A DNA stretch of 64,000 bases from Vibrio sp. UBA2441 (lineage in GTDB: Bacteria; Pseudomonadota; Gammaproteobacteria; Enterobacterales; Vibrionaceae), in the NCBI GenBank assembly GCA_002342685.1, contig DDQN01000092.1:165206-229205 (forward strand). The letters run 5' to 3'. The notes below the pieces were generated by a model. The model did not search any database. It had not been told where the DNA came from and saw nothing but the letters and a program-made list of their open reading frames with translations. Each line of letters begins with the position of its first letter. The first letter of the stretch is position 1. Positions 17,466 to 26,658 of this stretch are shown here, piece after piece. The translations under genes were made by a program, and so were the position numbers.

Positions 17466-18917
17466 TTATTTGTCGAGGTCTCTTTGGTTTACCGGGATTT
17501 CTTCAACTGATACACAATCCGACGAACAAAATGGCGTCATCGTTACACTCGTGGTTGAAGGATCGTCCAGTTCTGATTTAACCTCAACATGGGCTCCGAG
17601 GTCAGAAATCAATTTACGCAAGGCAAAAATACCCAATATTCCAAACAGTACACTACCGAGAGCCTGCCCATATAAAACACCCAATGCACCATGCCACTGA
17701 GCACCAAAATAAACGAACGGTAAAGTGCCCAATGTCGCTTTACCCAAATTTAAACTGGTTGAATACAAAGGCTTACCTAAATTGTTAAATGATGCATTAG
17801 CAACAAAAAGGGCCCCATTAAATACAAAGCTAAGTGCAACAAAAGTACAAAACGCGGACAAAATAGTTGCAGCATCTCCGGTTAAACTAAATCCGGCGAT
17901 TATTATGTCTTGTAAAAAGAACAGAACAACAGAGACAAAAATACAATAGATACAAACGAACAGCAGCGAATTATTAAGTGTGTCTTTAACTCTATCAAAC
18001 CGTTCAGCGCCAAAATTCTGCCCTATAATCGGTCCAACAGCACCAGATAATGCGAATATCACCGCAAATGCGACGGGCATCAAACGTCCAATAACCGCAA
18101 AGCCAGCCACATAATTTTCACCAAATTGTGCAATATTCGTGGTCACTATGGCATTCCCAATCGGTGTTGCTGTATTGGTAATGATGGCAGGGACTGCTAT
18201 ACCCAAGATGGATAAAAAGTTCTGCTTAATTAAGCCCAATTGAGGCATTGCCACAAGTCTGTGCACTTTTATTAGCGGATAGAGAGAGAAAAATAATACC
18301 GAGAAACGAGCAATTACAGATGCTAAAGCAGCACCTTCCACATTCCAGCCAAAACCAAATATGAACAAAGGATCCAATATAGCATTAACTATGCCGCCAG
18401 AAAGCGTTGCCCACATAGAGCGTTTAGCATCGCCAACGGCACGAAGGCCCGCTCCAGATACCATAGCTAACGCTATCACCGGGCTACTAGGTAACAAAAT
18501 AGTAAGGTAAGCTTCCGCTCTCTCAGCCGCATAACCTTGTGCACCAATAGCGGACAACAACTCGGGGATATAAACAAACATGCCGATGGTAATAAACAAG
18601 CTAATGACCAAAGCAACAGATAAAGTACAGGCGGCTAACTGACGCGCATGATCTCTCTGCTTAGCGCCTAACGCCCTAGAAACCAAGGCTCCCATCGCAA
18701 TTGATGACCCTATACTTACCGATGTAGAAAAGAAAATCAGCGTACCCGCGAAACCCACCGCCGCAGCCAGTTCTACTTGCCCTAGCATGCTGATAAACAT
18801 CATATCCAACAGATCAACGACAAACAGAGCCATCAATCCGATTGATGCTGTTCCAGACATCACCAAAATATGACGCATGGTAGAACCTTCAACAAACTTG
18901 GCGGTTTGCGTTGTCAT
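17466..18917 (-). CDS. MATE-family multidrug/cation efflux pump
   Basis: About 483 residues with 12 predicted membrane helices in two related halves, typical of MATE (MatE) transporters that expel cationic drugs using sodium or proton gradients. The start region MTTQTAKFVEGSTMRHILVM is used because the ATG at 18917 has GGAGAG 4 bases upstream; a TTG five codons earlier is less likely. The C-terminus carries a Cys-containing, acidic cytoplasmic tail of about 40 residues beyond the last helix. Which MATE subgroup it belongs to cannot be settled by eye. Confidence 0.9.
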   Translation of the reverse strand: MTTQTAKFVEGSTMRHILVMSGTASIGLMALFVVDLLDMMFISMLGQVELAAAVGFAGTLIFFSTSVSIGSSIAMGALVSRALGAKQRDHARQLAACTLSVALVISLFITIGMFVYIPELLSAIGAQGYAAERAEAYLTILLPSSPVIALAMVSGAGLRAVGDAKRSMWATLSGGIVNAILDPLFIFGFGWNVEGAALASVIARFSVLFFSLYPLIKVHRLVAMPQLGLIKQNFLSILGIAVPAIITNTATPIGNAIVTTNIAQFGENYVAGFAVIGRLMPVAFAVIFALSGAVGPIIGQNFGAERFDRVKDTLNNSLLFVCIYCIFVSVVLFFLQDIIIAGFSLTGDAATILSAFCTFVALSFVFNGALFVANASFNNLGKPLYSTSLNLGKATLGTLPFVYFGAQWHGALGVLYGQALGSVLFGILGIFALRKLISDLGAHVEVKSELDDPSTTSVTMTPFCSSDCVSVEEIPVNQRDLDK

Positions 18918-18973
18918 TAAACTCTCCAGCAACTTTATAGCGATATTTATAACTTTGTTTGATCAGAACAAGA

Positions 18974-19000
18974 CAAAAAAAGGCGCTTCAGCGCCTTTTT
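18974..19000. terminator. Bidirectional terminator after CBS gene
   Basis: Stem AGGCGC / GCGCCT with a TTCA loop, flanked by A7 and T5 runs, giving a T tail on either strand. It lies just after the CBS gene stop and upstream of the MATE gene. Confidence 0.88.
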
Positions 19001-19015
19001 CTAATTCAGTCTACA

Positions 19016-19432
19016 TTAAACTGGACGTTTAAAGCAGTCATTAAGCGATTGCCCTATCGCTTTTAGAACATCCCGTCGGGTAATAATACCGAGTAATTTA
19101 TTATCCTCAACCACTGGATATACTTTAGGCTTACCCACTCTCATTAATGCCGCTAATTCTATAATACCCATTTCAGGCGACACTGAGAGCACTTCTTTGT
19201 ACATACAATCACTGACTATATGAGTATCCTGACAGTAATAGCTTACACTCACCAACTTTTCCAACAAATCTTGTTCCGATAAAAAACCAATCACTTCACC
19301 ACTTTCGTTAACGACTGGCCCACCAAGATGTCCAGACGTCATCACCTTGTCCAGTGCAGCGCTGAGAGACATATCAGGGGTAAACCGTACCGCCCGCTGG
19401 TCCATGAAATCTTTTACTTTTAATGCTTCCAT
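19016..19432 (-). CDS. Two-CBS-domain protein
   Basis: A 138-residue protein made almost only of a Bateman pair: CBS 1 at about residues 8-60 (VKDFMDQRAVRFTPDMSL, GEVIGFLSEQDLL) and CBS 2 at about 72-130 (CMYKEVLSVSPEMGI, NKLLGIITRRDVLKAI). Such modules bind adenosine nucleotides and act as energy sensors for a partner, which is unknown. AGGAGA precedes the ATG. Confidence 0.9.
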   Translation of the reverse strand: MEALKVKDFMDQRAVRFTPDMSLSAALDKVMTSGHLGGPVVNESGEVIGFLSEQDLLEKLVSVSYYCQDTHIVSDCMYKEVLSVSPEMGIIELAALMRVGKPKVYPVVEDNKLLGIITRRDVLKAIGQSLNDCFKRPV

Positions 19433-19641
19433 TGTCTGTCTCCTTTATACCAAGATTTTGGTATTACTACATAAATTAAAGATTAATTTTCTTTAAAGGC
19501 ATAATTTAATTGTTGTCTAATTTCTTTATTTTACTAAATGGATTTTAACAAATTTATTGATAGGTTCAGCCAATGTGTTAATTAAACTTGCTCTATCCCT
19601 TTAAAACCCTAACAATAGCTCAAAAATAAGGATAGAAATTA

Positions 19642-19908
19642 ATGCGATGTTTTTTGAACAAATGTATGCGTTTTATTGCGAATTCCGTCGAATTCAAATC
19701 TCGGATGTGGGTAGTTAACATCTCAGACAGTGGATTCGCCGATGAAACCTTCGTCCTGAATGAAGATGATTTTTCAGAGCCTCTGCAATGGATGAAACGC
19801 AAAGGGTACAACAGTGAAATGCTAGCAGAAGTAAACAATATGAACACATCCCAAACCAGTAAATTCTTTCTGGAAAATACAGAACATAGCTTAATCAGGG
19901 TGAAGTAG
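19642..19908 (+). CDS. Hypothetical 88-residue protein
   Basis: I do not recognise a family. The frame starts MRCFLNKCMRFIANSVEF, is preceded by AAGGA at 10 bases, and has a mixed, globular-looking composition with an acidic centre (ETFVLNEDDFSEPLQW). No signal peptide or membrane segment. It stands alone between the leftward CBS gene and rightward rarD, with about 300 bp of free sequence on each side. Possibly a lineage-specific gene; could also be a chance frame. Confidence 0.45.
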   Translation: MRCFLNKCMRFIANSVEFKSRMWVVNISDSGFADETFVLNEDDFSEPLQWMKRKGYNSEMLAEVNNMNTSQTSKFFLENTEHSLIRVK

Positions 19909-20097
19909 TTGGATATTTATTTAGACGCCTGTTCTTGTCAGGTTCGGGATTTTTGTATCAAACAAGAAGTACTCTAATAATCATAACTTACACACTTATT
20001 TTAAGTCACTTTTGTTAACTATAAACAATCTTTACCTATCAGCGCCTGGTATGAATAACACGAACCCCCTAAATAACAGCCTATTCACCCAAAAAGC

Positions 20098-20119
20098 AAA
20101 GTTAACAAAAGTTAACTTT
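20098..20119. promoter_or_regulatory. Perfect palindrome upstream of rarD
   Basis: AAAGTTAAC-AAAA-GTTAACTTT: 9-bp arms and a 4-nt centre. A further GTTAAC lies near 20013. It is about 115 bp before rarD and has the look of a repressor site; the binding protein is unknown. The rest of the 325-bp gap 19909-20233 shows only AT-rich sequence and the second palindrome listed next. Confidence 0.45.
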
Positions 20120-20170
20120 AAGCTCCTGATCACATTATAAAATATAATTTACAGTAAGATGCACCTGCGT

Positions 20171-20184
20171 AAATGCGCGCATTT
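20171..20184. promoter_or_regulatory. 14-bp GC-centred palindrome upstream of rarD
   Basis: AAATGCGCGCATTT is a perfect palindrome 50 bp upstream of the rarD start and close to where a promoter would lie. No regulator is assigned. Confidence 0.35.
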
Positions 20185-20233
20185 AGCTTTATCACTACGC
20201 GAGCTTTAGTTCCATCTCATTATTGAAAGGTAA

Positions 20234-21148
20234 ATGATACCAATGTTCTTATCAGGAAATACTCTGTCCATATTAGCGTTTGTTTTATGGGGATTAATTC
20301 CTCTATATTTCCAGTTTATCCCTGACGCCAATATTATTGAGCTTCTCGCTATTCGAGTGATCATTGCTATTCCTCTGATGCTACTATTGATTAAATTCGT
20401 ATCAAAAAACCTGCGAAAAGTACTTCCAGCATTAAAAAATAAAAAGATTCTGTTCATGTGCTTTCTAGCGGGCGGAGTTAATTGCCTCTCTCTCTACAGC
20501 ATGACGTGGGCCTTAACCAATGGTCACGTTTTAGCCGTTAGTCTGGGGTACTTTGTCAACCCAATATTCTCCATCATTTTAGGCGTTTTGTTTTTCAAAG
20601 ATCGGCTATCATTAGCGCAAAAAATAGCCGTATTATTATCCATTTGTGGCATTAGTTATCAGGTTGGTTTTTATGGCGAACTTCCTTGGCTCTCTTTAAT
20701 CATGGGCAGCGCATTCGCTTTATATGGTCTTATTAAAAAGTACATCTTATTGGATCCGCTAACCGCAACGTTGATAGAACTGATTTGTTTAATCCCCATA
20801 GCCGCTATAGCCATTATTATGGGCCTCATTAATCAGCAATCCGCTTTATATTTACACGACTGGGACACTTTAATGTGGTACATCGGAGCGGTTCCTGTAA
20901 CGCTGATACCTTTAATCTTATTTTCAATGGCTGTTGGAAAAACCAGTTTAACCATGATTGGATTAACTCAATATATTGAACCGAGTCTTCAATTTCTGTT
21001 AGCAATACTGGTATTTGGTGAGTTATTGGAACAAGTGAAACTAATCAGTTTTAGCTGTATTTGGCTAGGCTTAGTATTGTGTACATTAGAAGCATTTGTA
21101 CAAAAAAGAAAAATGCATTGGAGAACAAAAAACGCACCAGCACCTTGA
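20234..21148 (+). CDS. rarD: RarD-type EamA/DMT permease
   Basis: A 304-residue membrane protein with ten predicted helices in two EamA repeats. The opening LSILAFVLWGLIPLYFQFI and the segments SMTWALTNGHVLAVSLGYFV and VPVTLIPLILFSMAVG are typical of RarD (chloramphenicol-sensitive protein family). Substrate unknown; a metabolite or drug exporter/importer. Two ATGs (20234 and 20243) compete; AAAGG is 3 bases before the first and 12 before the second, so the start is uncertain by three codons. Confidence 0.88.
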   Translation: MIPMFLSGNTLSILAFVLWGLIPLYFQFIPDANIIELLAIRVIIAIPLMLLLIKFVSKNLRKVLPALKNKKILFMCFLAGGVNCLSLYSMTWALTNGHVLAVSLGYFVNPIFSIILGVLFFKDRLSLAQKIAVLLSICGISYQVGFYGELPWLSLIMGSAFALYGLIKKYILLDPLTATLIELICLIPIAAIAIIMGLINQQSALYLHDWDTLMWYIGAVPVTLIPLILFSMAVGKTSLTMIGLTQYIEPSLQFLLAILVFGELLEQVKLISFSCIWLGLVLCTLEAFVQKRKMHWRTKNAPAP

Positions 21149-21197
21149 ATAAAGGAGCTAAAGGTGCGTCTTGAGATAGAACTTTTTCGCCTATTTT

Positions 21198-22634
21198 TTA
21201 AGACTGCATGTAAACTACCTGTGTGCTCAGGTACTCATATAGCCCATGTTTACCATCAGCTCCACCGATACCTGACTTTCTGACGCCAGCATGAAAACCC
21301 TGCATTGCTTCAAAGTTCTCTCTGTTAATGTAGGTTTCACCAAATTCCAACATTTTAACCGCTTGTATCGCTTTAGATAGATCCCGAGTATAGATAGAAG
21401 ACGTTAGTCCATACTCACAATTATTAGAGTGGGTAATCGCTTCTTCCAAAGTATCAATGATTTGGATAGGCAATACAGGGCCAAAGGTCTCTTCTTTCAT
21501 AATATCCATTGAACTATTGCACTGACTCAATACCGTTGGAAGGAAATAGTGTCCAGTCGGTGTATCGGCGATGTGTCCGCCACATTCGAGTTTTGCACCC
21601 TGCTCTAAAGCTTTTCTAACACTGGCGTCTACTTTTTCTAACCCCTGACGGTTCACAAGAGGCCCCATTTCGATATCTTTATCCTCTAACGGATTACCAA
21701 ATCGTGTTGCTTTCATGGCGACAGTAATACGTTTAATAAATTCATCTGCAACCCCTTTCTGTACATATACTCGTTCAGCACAATTACAAACTTGGCCAGA
21801 ATTAATAACTCTCGAATCTCTGATCGCTTTTACCGCTAAATCAAGATCTGAGTCATCCAACACAATTGCGGGAGCCTTACCACCGAGTTCAAGATTCAAT
21901 TTAGTTATATTGGGCGCAGCAGACGCCATTATGTTTTCACCCGTTTTTACACTGCCGGTAAAACTAATCATATCTACTTTGGAGCTTTGGCTAAGAGAAC
22001 CACCTACCGATCCAGTACCAGATATAACGTTAAAAACCCCTCTAGGTAAGTCAGTTTCATTTACCAGTTTTGCAAACTCAAAGCAGTTATTTGGCGTCTC
22101 TTCACTCGGCTTTATTACAATAGTATTTCCGGTGACCAGAGCTGGTGCCATTTTTCGAGCGATCAAAAAGAATGGAAAATTCCAGGGCAGAATTCCTGCT
22201 ACAACCCCGATTGGCTTTCTAAATAAAAAGATATTCTCGTTTTGTCGGTCACTAGTGATGATCTCACCTTCAATGCGCCTTGCCCACTCGGACATATAAT
22301 CGATATAGTCAGCAGTGAAGTTCACTTCTACTTCTGCAAGCGCAAGGGTTTTGCCTTGCTCTTCACTAATCGTGCGGGCGAGCATATTGACGTTTTCCCG
22401 AATTTTACTAGCAATAGAACGCAAATGTTTTGCTCGTTCAATAGCAGGTTTATTTGCCCACTCGTTTTTTGCATTAGTTGCAGCGTCGAGTGCTTGCTGA
22501 ACATCTTGGTTACTTGATGCTGGAATCGTCGAAATTAAAGACTCTGTTGCTGGGTTGTAGACGTTGATAATTTCATCACAATCTGTGAATTCACCATTAA
22601 TATAGTTTTTGTAGTGGATAATATTTCCGTTCAT
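21198..22634 (-). CDS. aldA: AldA-like NAD-dependent aldehyde dehydrogenase
   Basis: A 478-residue protein very close to E. coli AldA (lactaldehyde/glycolaldehyde dehydrogenase): ILPWNFPFFLIARKMAPAL, LELGGKAPAIVLDDSDL with catalytic Glu, NSGQVCNCAERVYVQKG with catalytic Cys, EETFGPVLP, and the C-terminal GFHAGVRKSGIGGADGKHGL. It oxidises small hydroxyaldehydes to acids in the cytoplasm. The longer frame from 22670 is rejected because the ATG at 22634 has GAGG 5 bases upstream and the E. coli-like start. Preceded by a 620-bp gene-free region with several hairpins. Confidence 0.93.
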   Translation of the reverse strand: MNGNIIHYKNYINGEFTDCDEIINVYNPATESLISTIPASSNQDVQQALDAATNAKNEWANKPAIERAKHLRSIASKIRENVNMLARTISEEQGKTLALAEVEVNFTADYIDYMSEWARRIEGEIITSDRQNENIFLFRKPIGVVAGILPWNFPFFLIARKMAPALVTGNTIVIKPSEETPNNCFEFAKLVNETDLPRGVFNVISGTGSVGGSLSQSSKVDMISFTGSVKTGENIMASAAPNITKLNLELGGKAPAIVLDDSDLDLAVKAIRDSRVINSGQVCNCAERVYVQKGVADEFIKRITVAMKATRFGNPLEDKDIEMGPLVNRQGLEKVDASVRKALEQGAKLECGGHIADTPTGHYFLPTVLSQCNSSMDIMKEETFGPVLPIQIIDTLEEAITHSNNCEYGLTSSIYTRDLSKAIQAVKMLEFGETYINRENFEAMQGFHAGVRKSGIGGADGKHGLYEYLSTQVVYMQS

Positions 22635-23070
22635 CTTAACCTCAACACTTGTAATTTTAATATTAAACATATAATTAGAAACTATTTTGAATGGTCATAA
22701 ATATTCACAAAATAATTAACATTGCATGCTGGTGACTTTAAAGTAACAAACTAAGAACCCAGCAGCAACACCAATTAACAAAAAATCTACATATGCTTGA
22801 TTTATTAAAATTAGCATTTATTAAAGTTAAAAAACAAAAAAACAAGCAAAAAACCAACAAAAAACCATAAGCCACTGTATTAAAACAGAATACACTCACA
22901 ACATGGAAGGAGAAATTATTTAATCAGGCACATAATAGTGCCCGATACCCCCCAAACACTCCGCATTCGGTAATGATATAGTTAAATTATCACTATTTTA
23001 TTAATTTTTGTGATGGATAGAGAATATTTATATATATCCACGAAAAACGGCAAACATATTAATAAATAAA

Positions 23071-23105
23071 TGCCCGTAATAATTTTTAACTTATTATTAC
23101 GGGCA
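23071..23105. other. 12-bp hairpin in the aldA upstream region
   Basis: Perfect arms TGCCCGTAATAA (23071-23082) and TTATTACGGGCA (23094-23105) around an 11-nt loop. It lies in the AT-rich gap 22635-23292, which otherwise holds homopolymeric A-rich stretches and no convincing gene. Confidence 0.55.
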
Positions 23106-23201
23106 CTAAGATTAGAAGCATCAATCTATTTATTCATTAACACCAAGATGATATATAAACTTCGTCTTTTAATATGGATTTAGCCTATACCCAGACTAGT
23201 C

Positions 23202-23234
23202 CCCCAGTATTAGTTGAACCAAATAATACTGGGG
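23202..23234. other. 11-bp hairpin between yqhD and aldA
   Basis: Perfect arms CCCCAGTATTA and TAATACTGGGG around an 11-nt loop, 8 bases from the yqhD terminator. It could be a second terminator or an operator. Confidence 0.5.
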
Positions 23235-23241
23235 TAAACAT

Positions 23242-23269
23242 AAAAAAGCCCTTGATTTCTCAAGGGCTT
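23242..23269 (-). terminator. Rho-independent terminator after yqhD-like gene
   Basis: Minus-strand stem AAGCCCTTGA / TCAAGGGCTT with a 4-nt loop, then TTTT. It follows the alcohol dehydrogenase stop by about 24 bases. Confidence 0.9.
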
Positions 23270-23292
23270 CTATCAACTTGGAGAATATTAAC

Positions 23293-24450
23293 TTACAGTG
23301 CCGCTTGTAAAATACTTCGGCTCACTTCAGGCGTAATATCTCTATGCTCACCCAGTGTTAGCATTTGATGGGATTCTAGGTTGCTAACAAGCTCATCGAT
23401 GTGGCTTGCATCCAAATCAACATCGGAAAAACGAACAGGGACCTTCATCTCCCTAAAGAACGCTTCTGTCTTAGTAATCGCTACGTCGATTCGTTGCTCT
23501 TCACTTCCCTCTGTCACATTCCACACTTCACTCGCAAACTGAAGCAATTTCCCTCGTTTTTGCTCTTTCCTCACCTTCATCACTGCAGGTAATACAATCG
23601 ACAATGTTCTCGCATGATCAATACTATGACTTGCCGTCAGTTCATGACCAATCATATGTGTCGCCCAGTCTTGGGGTACGCCCGCACCAATCAGACCATT
23701 CAAGGCCATGGTCGCAGACCACATAATATTGGAGCGAACCTCAATATCGTTTTTCGTTTCTTCAGCTAGCGCTTTTGGCCCTTCCTCCACCAAGATTCTC
23801 AAAAGACTTTCGGCGAAACTATCCTGAACTTTGGCGTTAACCGGATAGGTTAAGTATTGCTCCATAACATGAACAAATGCATCGACTACACCATTTGAAA
23901 CCTGACGTTCAGACAGAGACAACGTTGTTGCTGGATCCAGTACGGCAAATGCCGGACGGACCATTGGACTGCCAAAGGCAAGCTTATGCCCGTCACGCGT
24001 TACGACCGAACCACCATTGCTTTCAGACCCTGTCGCAGGCAGCGTTAAAACCGCACCGATTGGAAGCGCCTTCTTCACTTCTAATTGCTTAGTTACAATG
24101 TCCCACGGGTCTTCACCGTCGAAGCCTGCTGCTGCTGAAACAAATTTGGTTCCATCAACAACTGAACCACCACCTACCGCCAATAAATAATCAATCTGGT
24201 TGTCTTTAATTACCTGTACGGCTTTCATCAAAGTATCGTATTTCGGATTTGGTTCTATGCCAGAAAACTCAAAAAACGTATGCTCTGACAACGCATCTGT
24301 AACCTGATCATAAACACCATTTGACTTAATAGAACCACCACCATAAAGCAGCAGCACTTTAGCATCTGTTGGGATCTCTTCTTTTACTTTAACAATCTGC
24401 TCTGTTCCGAAATGAATTCGGGTAGTATTTTGAAAGCTGAAATTTAACAT
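23293..24450 (-). CDS. yqhD: YqhD-like iron-family NADPH-dependent aldehyde reductase / alcohol dehydrogenase
   Basis: A 385-residue member of the iron-dependent alcohol dehydrogenases. The nucleotide-binding GGGSIKSNGVYDQV and GGGSVVDGTKFVSAAA segments and the metal-binding His/Asp residues of the second half (VDAFVHVMEQY, HMIGHELTASHSIDHARTL) are visible. E. coli YqhD reduces reactive aldehydes to alcohols with NADPH and protects from aldehyde stress. It lies 70 bp after a DJ-1/PfpI gene and is likely under the divergent LysR regulator, a detoxification grouping. Confidence 0.9.
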   Translation of the reverse strand: MLNFSFQNTTRIHFGTEQIVKVKEEIPTDAKVLLLYGGGSIKSNGVYDQVTDALSEHTFFEFSGIEPNPKYDTLMKAVQVIKDNQIDYLLAVGGGSVVDGTKFVSAAAGFDGEDPWDIVTKQLEVKKALPIGAVLTLPATGSESNGGSVVTRDGHKLAFGSPMVRPAFAVLDPATTLSLSERQVSNGVVDAFVHVMEQYLTYPVNAKVQDSFAESLLRILVEEGPKALAEETKNDIEVRSNIMWSATMALNGLIGAGVPQDWATHMIGHELTASHSIDHARTLSIVLPAVMKVRKEQKRGKLLQFASEVWNVTEGSEEQRIDVAITKTEAFFREMKVPVRFSDVDLDASHIDELVSNLESHQMLTLGEHRDITPEVSRSILQAAL

Positions 24451-24520
24451 AAAACCTTCTTTTTAATTCTTAATAGGGGGTGAATTACACCAATTTACGC
24501 CAATTAACTGACTTAAAATT

Positions 24521-25219
24521 TTAATCTTGTAGCAAATTCAATAGTTTTTCTGCCGCAGACTCAGAACTCGCTGGGTTTTGACCAGTAATCAATAAACCAT
24601 CCTGTACAACAAACGAATTCCAATCACTGACTTTTTGATATTCTGCCCCTTTTTTCTTCAACTCGTCTTCTAACAGAAAAGGAACAATATCCGTTAACTG
24701 GACAGCCTCTTCTTCAGTGTTGCTGAATCCGGTAACTGCTTTCTCTTTCACTACAGCTACACCTTGTTCGTCCACAGCATTAAGCAATACCGCACTGGCA
24801 TGGCATACAGCAGCAACAGGCTTGTCACTAGCAAGAAACGCTTCTATAAGGCTAATCGAATCTTTATCGTCGGTCAGATCCCACAGTGGGCCGTGACCAC
24901 CAGGGTAAAATACGCCAGCGAAATCGTCAGCTTCTAATTCATTTAACACCTGCGTATTTGCCAATTGTTGCTGCGCTTGAACATCGGCATTGAAACGCTT
25001 AGTTGCTGCAGTTTGAAAATCGTCTAGTTCACTTTTTGGATCAACAGGAGGTTGACCACCAGCCGGACTTGCCAACGTAACATCAATACCAGCGTCGACA
25101 AATACATAATAAGGTGCCGCAAACTCCTCAACCCAAAAACCGGTTTTCTCCCCGGTATTGCCAAGGTCCGCGTGTGAAGTAAGTACCATTAGAATTTTCT
25201 GTGATTTTGACGTAGGCAT
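24521..25219 (-). CDS. DJ-1/PfpI-family type 1 glutamine amidotransferase-like protein (Hsp31 group)
   Basis: A 232-residue protein with the DJ-1 fold. The nucleophile elbow VAAVCHASAVLL contains the reactive Cys followed by His, and GFWVEEFAAPYYVF supplies the conserved Glu near residue 30. Length and motifs fit the Hsp31-like group, some of which act as glutathione-independent glyoxalases or chaperones. Position ahead of a YqhD-like reductase suggests defence against reactive carbonyls; that is inference. AGAGA precedes the ATG. Confidence 0.9.
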   Translation of the reverse strand: MPTSKSQKILMVLTSHADLGNTGEKTGFWVEEFAAPYYVFVDAGIDVTLASPAGGQPPVDPKSELDDFQTAATKRFNADVQAQQQLANTQVLNELEADDFAGVFYPGGHGPLWDLTDDKDSISLIEAFLASDKPVAAVCHASAVLLNAVDEQGVAVVKEKAVTGFSNTEEEAVQLTDIVPFLLEDELKKKGAEYQKVSDWNSFVVQDGLLITGQNPASSESAAEKLLNLLQD

Positions 25220-25311
25220 ATTAATCTCTCTTATTATTCAGTCGTATTGCTTTCGATAGGGTTACTATATTCCTAACTGAACATTTCGACAATGAGGCAT
25301 AAATCGACTAC

Positions 25312-25334
25312 ATTGATTCAATAATTGAATCAAT
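25312..25334. promoter_or_regulatory. 23-bp perfect palindrome, likely LysR operator
   Basis: Arms ATTGATTCAAT (25312-25322) and ATTGAATCAAT (25324-25334) around one A. It lies in the divergent gap between the DJ-1/PfpI gene and lysR, 14 bp before the LysR ATG, and contains the T-N11-A pattern of LysR boxes. Confidence 0.75.
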
Positions 25335-25348
25335 CACAGATAATTTAT

Positions 25349-26269
25349 ATGATGCTTTCTTTTGAACAACTAAAAAGCATGGTAGTTTTCACTCATGTTG
25401 TAGAACAAGGTAGTTTTAGCGCTGCGGCCAGGCAGGTAGGATTATCGAGAACGGTAGTGAGCTATCACATGAAAAAACTCGAATCCAATCTCGGTGTAAC
25501 TTTGATCAATCGTTCCACCCGAAGCCTATCATTAACCGAAGCGGGTAAAACCTACTATGAAAGTTGCCGTATAATCGCAGAACAAGCACAATCGGCGCAA
25601 AACAAAATGGAGAACTTCAAAAATGAACCGGAAGGGTTGTTAAAAATTACCTGCCCCGTCAATGTAGGATTACAATTGATCGTACCAGCACTCAATGAAT
25701 TCAAAGAGCTGTTTCCGAAAATTGAACTAGATATCATGCTATCTGATGACATCATTAATATCATTCAGGAAGGTATTGACCTTGCGATACGAGGAGCCCC
25801 GCTACCAGACTCCGGCCTCAAGGCTAGCAAGCTATCAACATTACCAACCTGCCTATGCGGTTCTCCCGATTATTTAAGAAAGCATGGACGGCCAACCACC
25901 CCTGCAGAATTGGAACAACATTCTTGGGTCGCTCATAAACTTAAGTCCAACATCATAGATTTAACTAAAGGAAGCCGCTCTTACCGGGTTAAAATAAAAC
26001 CAGAAATTCTCACCAACAATGCCATGGCGAGAACCTCCTTTGTCGAGGGAGGACATGGGTTAGGTCGAATACCCACTTATGATATACAAGCGAAATTAAA
26101 ACAGGGAACTTTAGAAACCATTATGGACGACTACACCCTTCCACATATCGATGTATATGGCATATTTCCACCAGGCGGTTCCGATTCAAAAAAACTAAGA
26201 GTGCTCATCGACTTCCTAAAGGAATATTTTAGGAAAAGAGATGTAGATCAAAACTTAGCCTATGTTTGA
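25349..26269 (+). CDS. LysR-family transcriptional regulator
   Basis: About 306 residues. The N-terminal winged helix-turn-helix is clear (VVEQGSFSAAARQVGLSRTVVSYHMKKLES), followed by the effector-binding periplasmic-fold domain of the CrgA-type group (GLLKITCPVNVGLQLIVPAL). I start at the ATG at 25349; the frame extends to a TTG at 25325, but that codon lies inside the palindromic operator. It is divergent from the DJ-1/yqhD pair and probably controls it and itself. Its last 15 bp overlap the end of a small opposite gene. Confidence 0.92.
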   Translation: MMLSFEQLKSMVVFTHVVEQGSFSAAARQVGLSRTVVSYHMKKLESNLGVTLINRSTRSLSLTEAGKTYYESCRIIAEQAQSAQNKMENFKNEPEGLLKITCPVNVGLQLIVPALNEFKELFPKIELDIMLSDDIINIIQEGIDLAIRGAPLPDSGLKASKLSTLPTCLCGSPDYLRKHGRPTTPAELEQHSWVAHKLKSNIIDLTKGSRSYRVKIKPEILTNNAMARTSFVEGGHGLGRIPTYDIQAKLKQGTLETIMDDYTLPHIDVYGIFPPGGSDSKKLRVLIDFLKEYFRKRDVDQNLAYV

Positions 26270-26503
26270 AGATTTAGTTAACCCAGCACCATCTTGTGAC
26301 GATCTCACCCTTAGACAGTAAAATCGATCTAGCCCATTAATTTTACTCAATATAGTAGGGTTACTGTCCCGTGAAAAAAAGTAAAGTCGCTCCGTATCCG
26401 TACCATTTGATACAGAATTAGTATGCTGAATAAACTCGAGTTCCGACAACTCTTCAACCGACAAGCCCGTCAAGCTTGATAACTCTAGACAACCAGTATC
26501 CAT
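26255..26503 (-). CDS. Hypothetical 82-residue protein
   Basis: I do not recognise a family. The ATG has GAGGA 7 bases upstream. Sequence starts MDTGCLELSSLTGLSVEEL and ends in a basic stretch (GLDRFYCLRVRSSQDG) that reads antisense over the last 15 bp of lysR. No membrane helix or signal peptide. Coding is supported by the ribosome site and the otherwise empty 390-bp gap. The 155 bp between it and the next gene show nothing notable. Confidence 0.5.
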   Translation of the reverse strand: MDTGCLELSSLTGLSVEELSELEFIQHTNSVSNGTDTERLYFFSRDSNPTILSKINGLDRFYCLRVRSSQDGAGLTKSSNIG

Positions 26504-26658
26504 CCGTGAATCCTCACAATCGTCACATTTATACTATGTGATCTTCATCCCATCTATTTTAAATATATCAGAATTCAGCGGTTTATTTTCAGATTACCTT
26601 TCTCAAAAGTAATACCCAACAACGATTATAATTACAGATAAAATTAATTACATAAATA

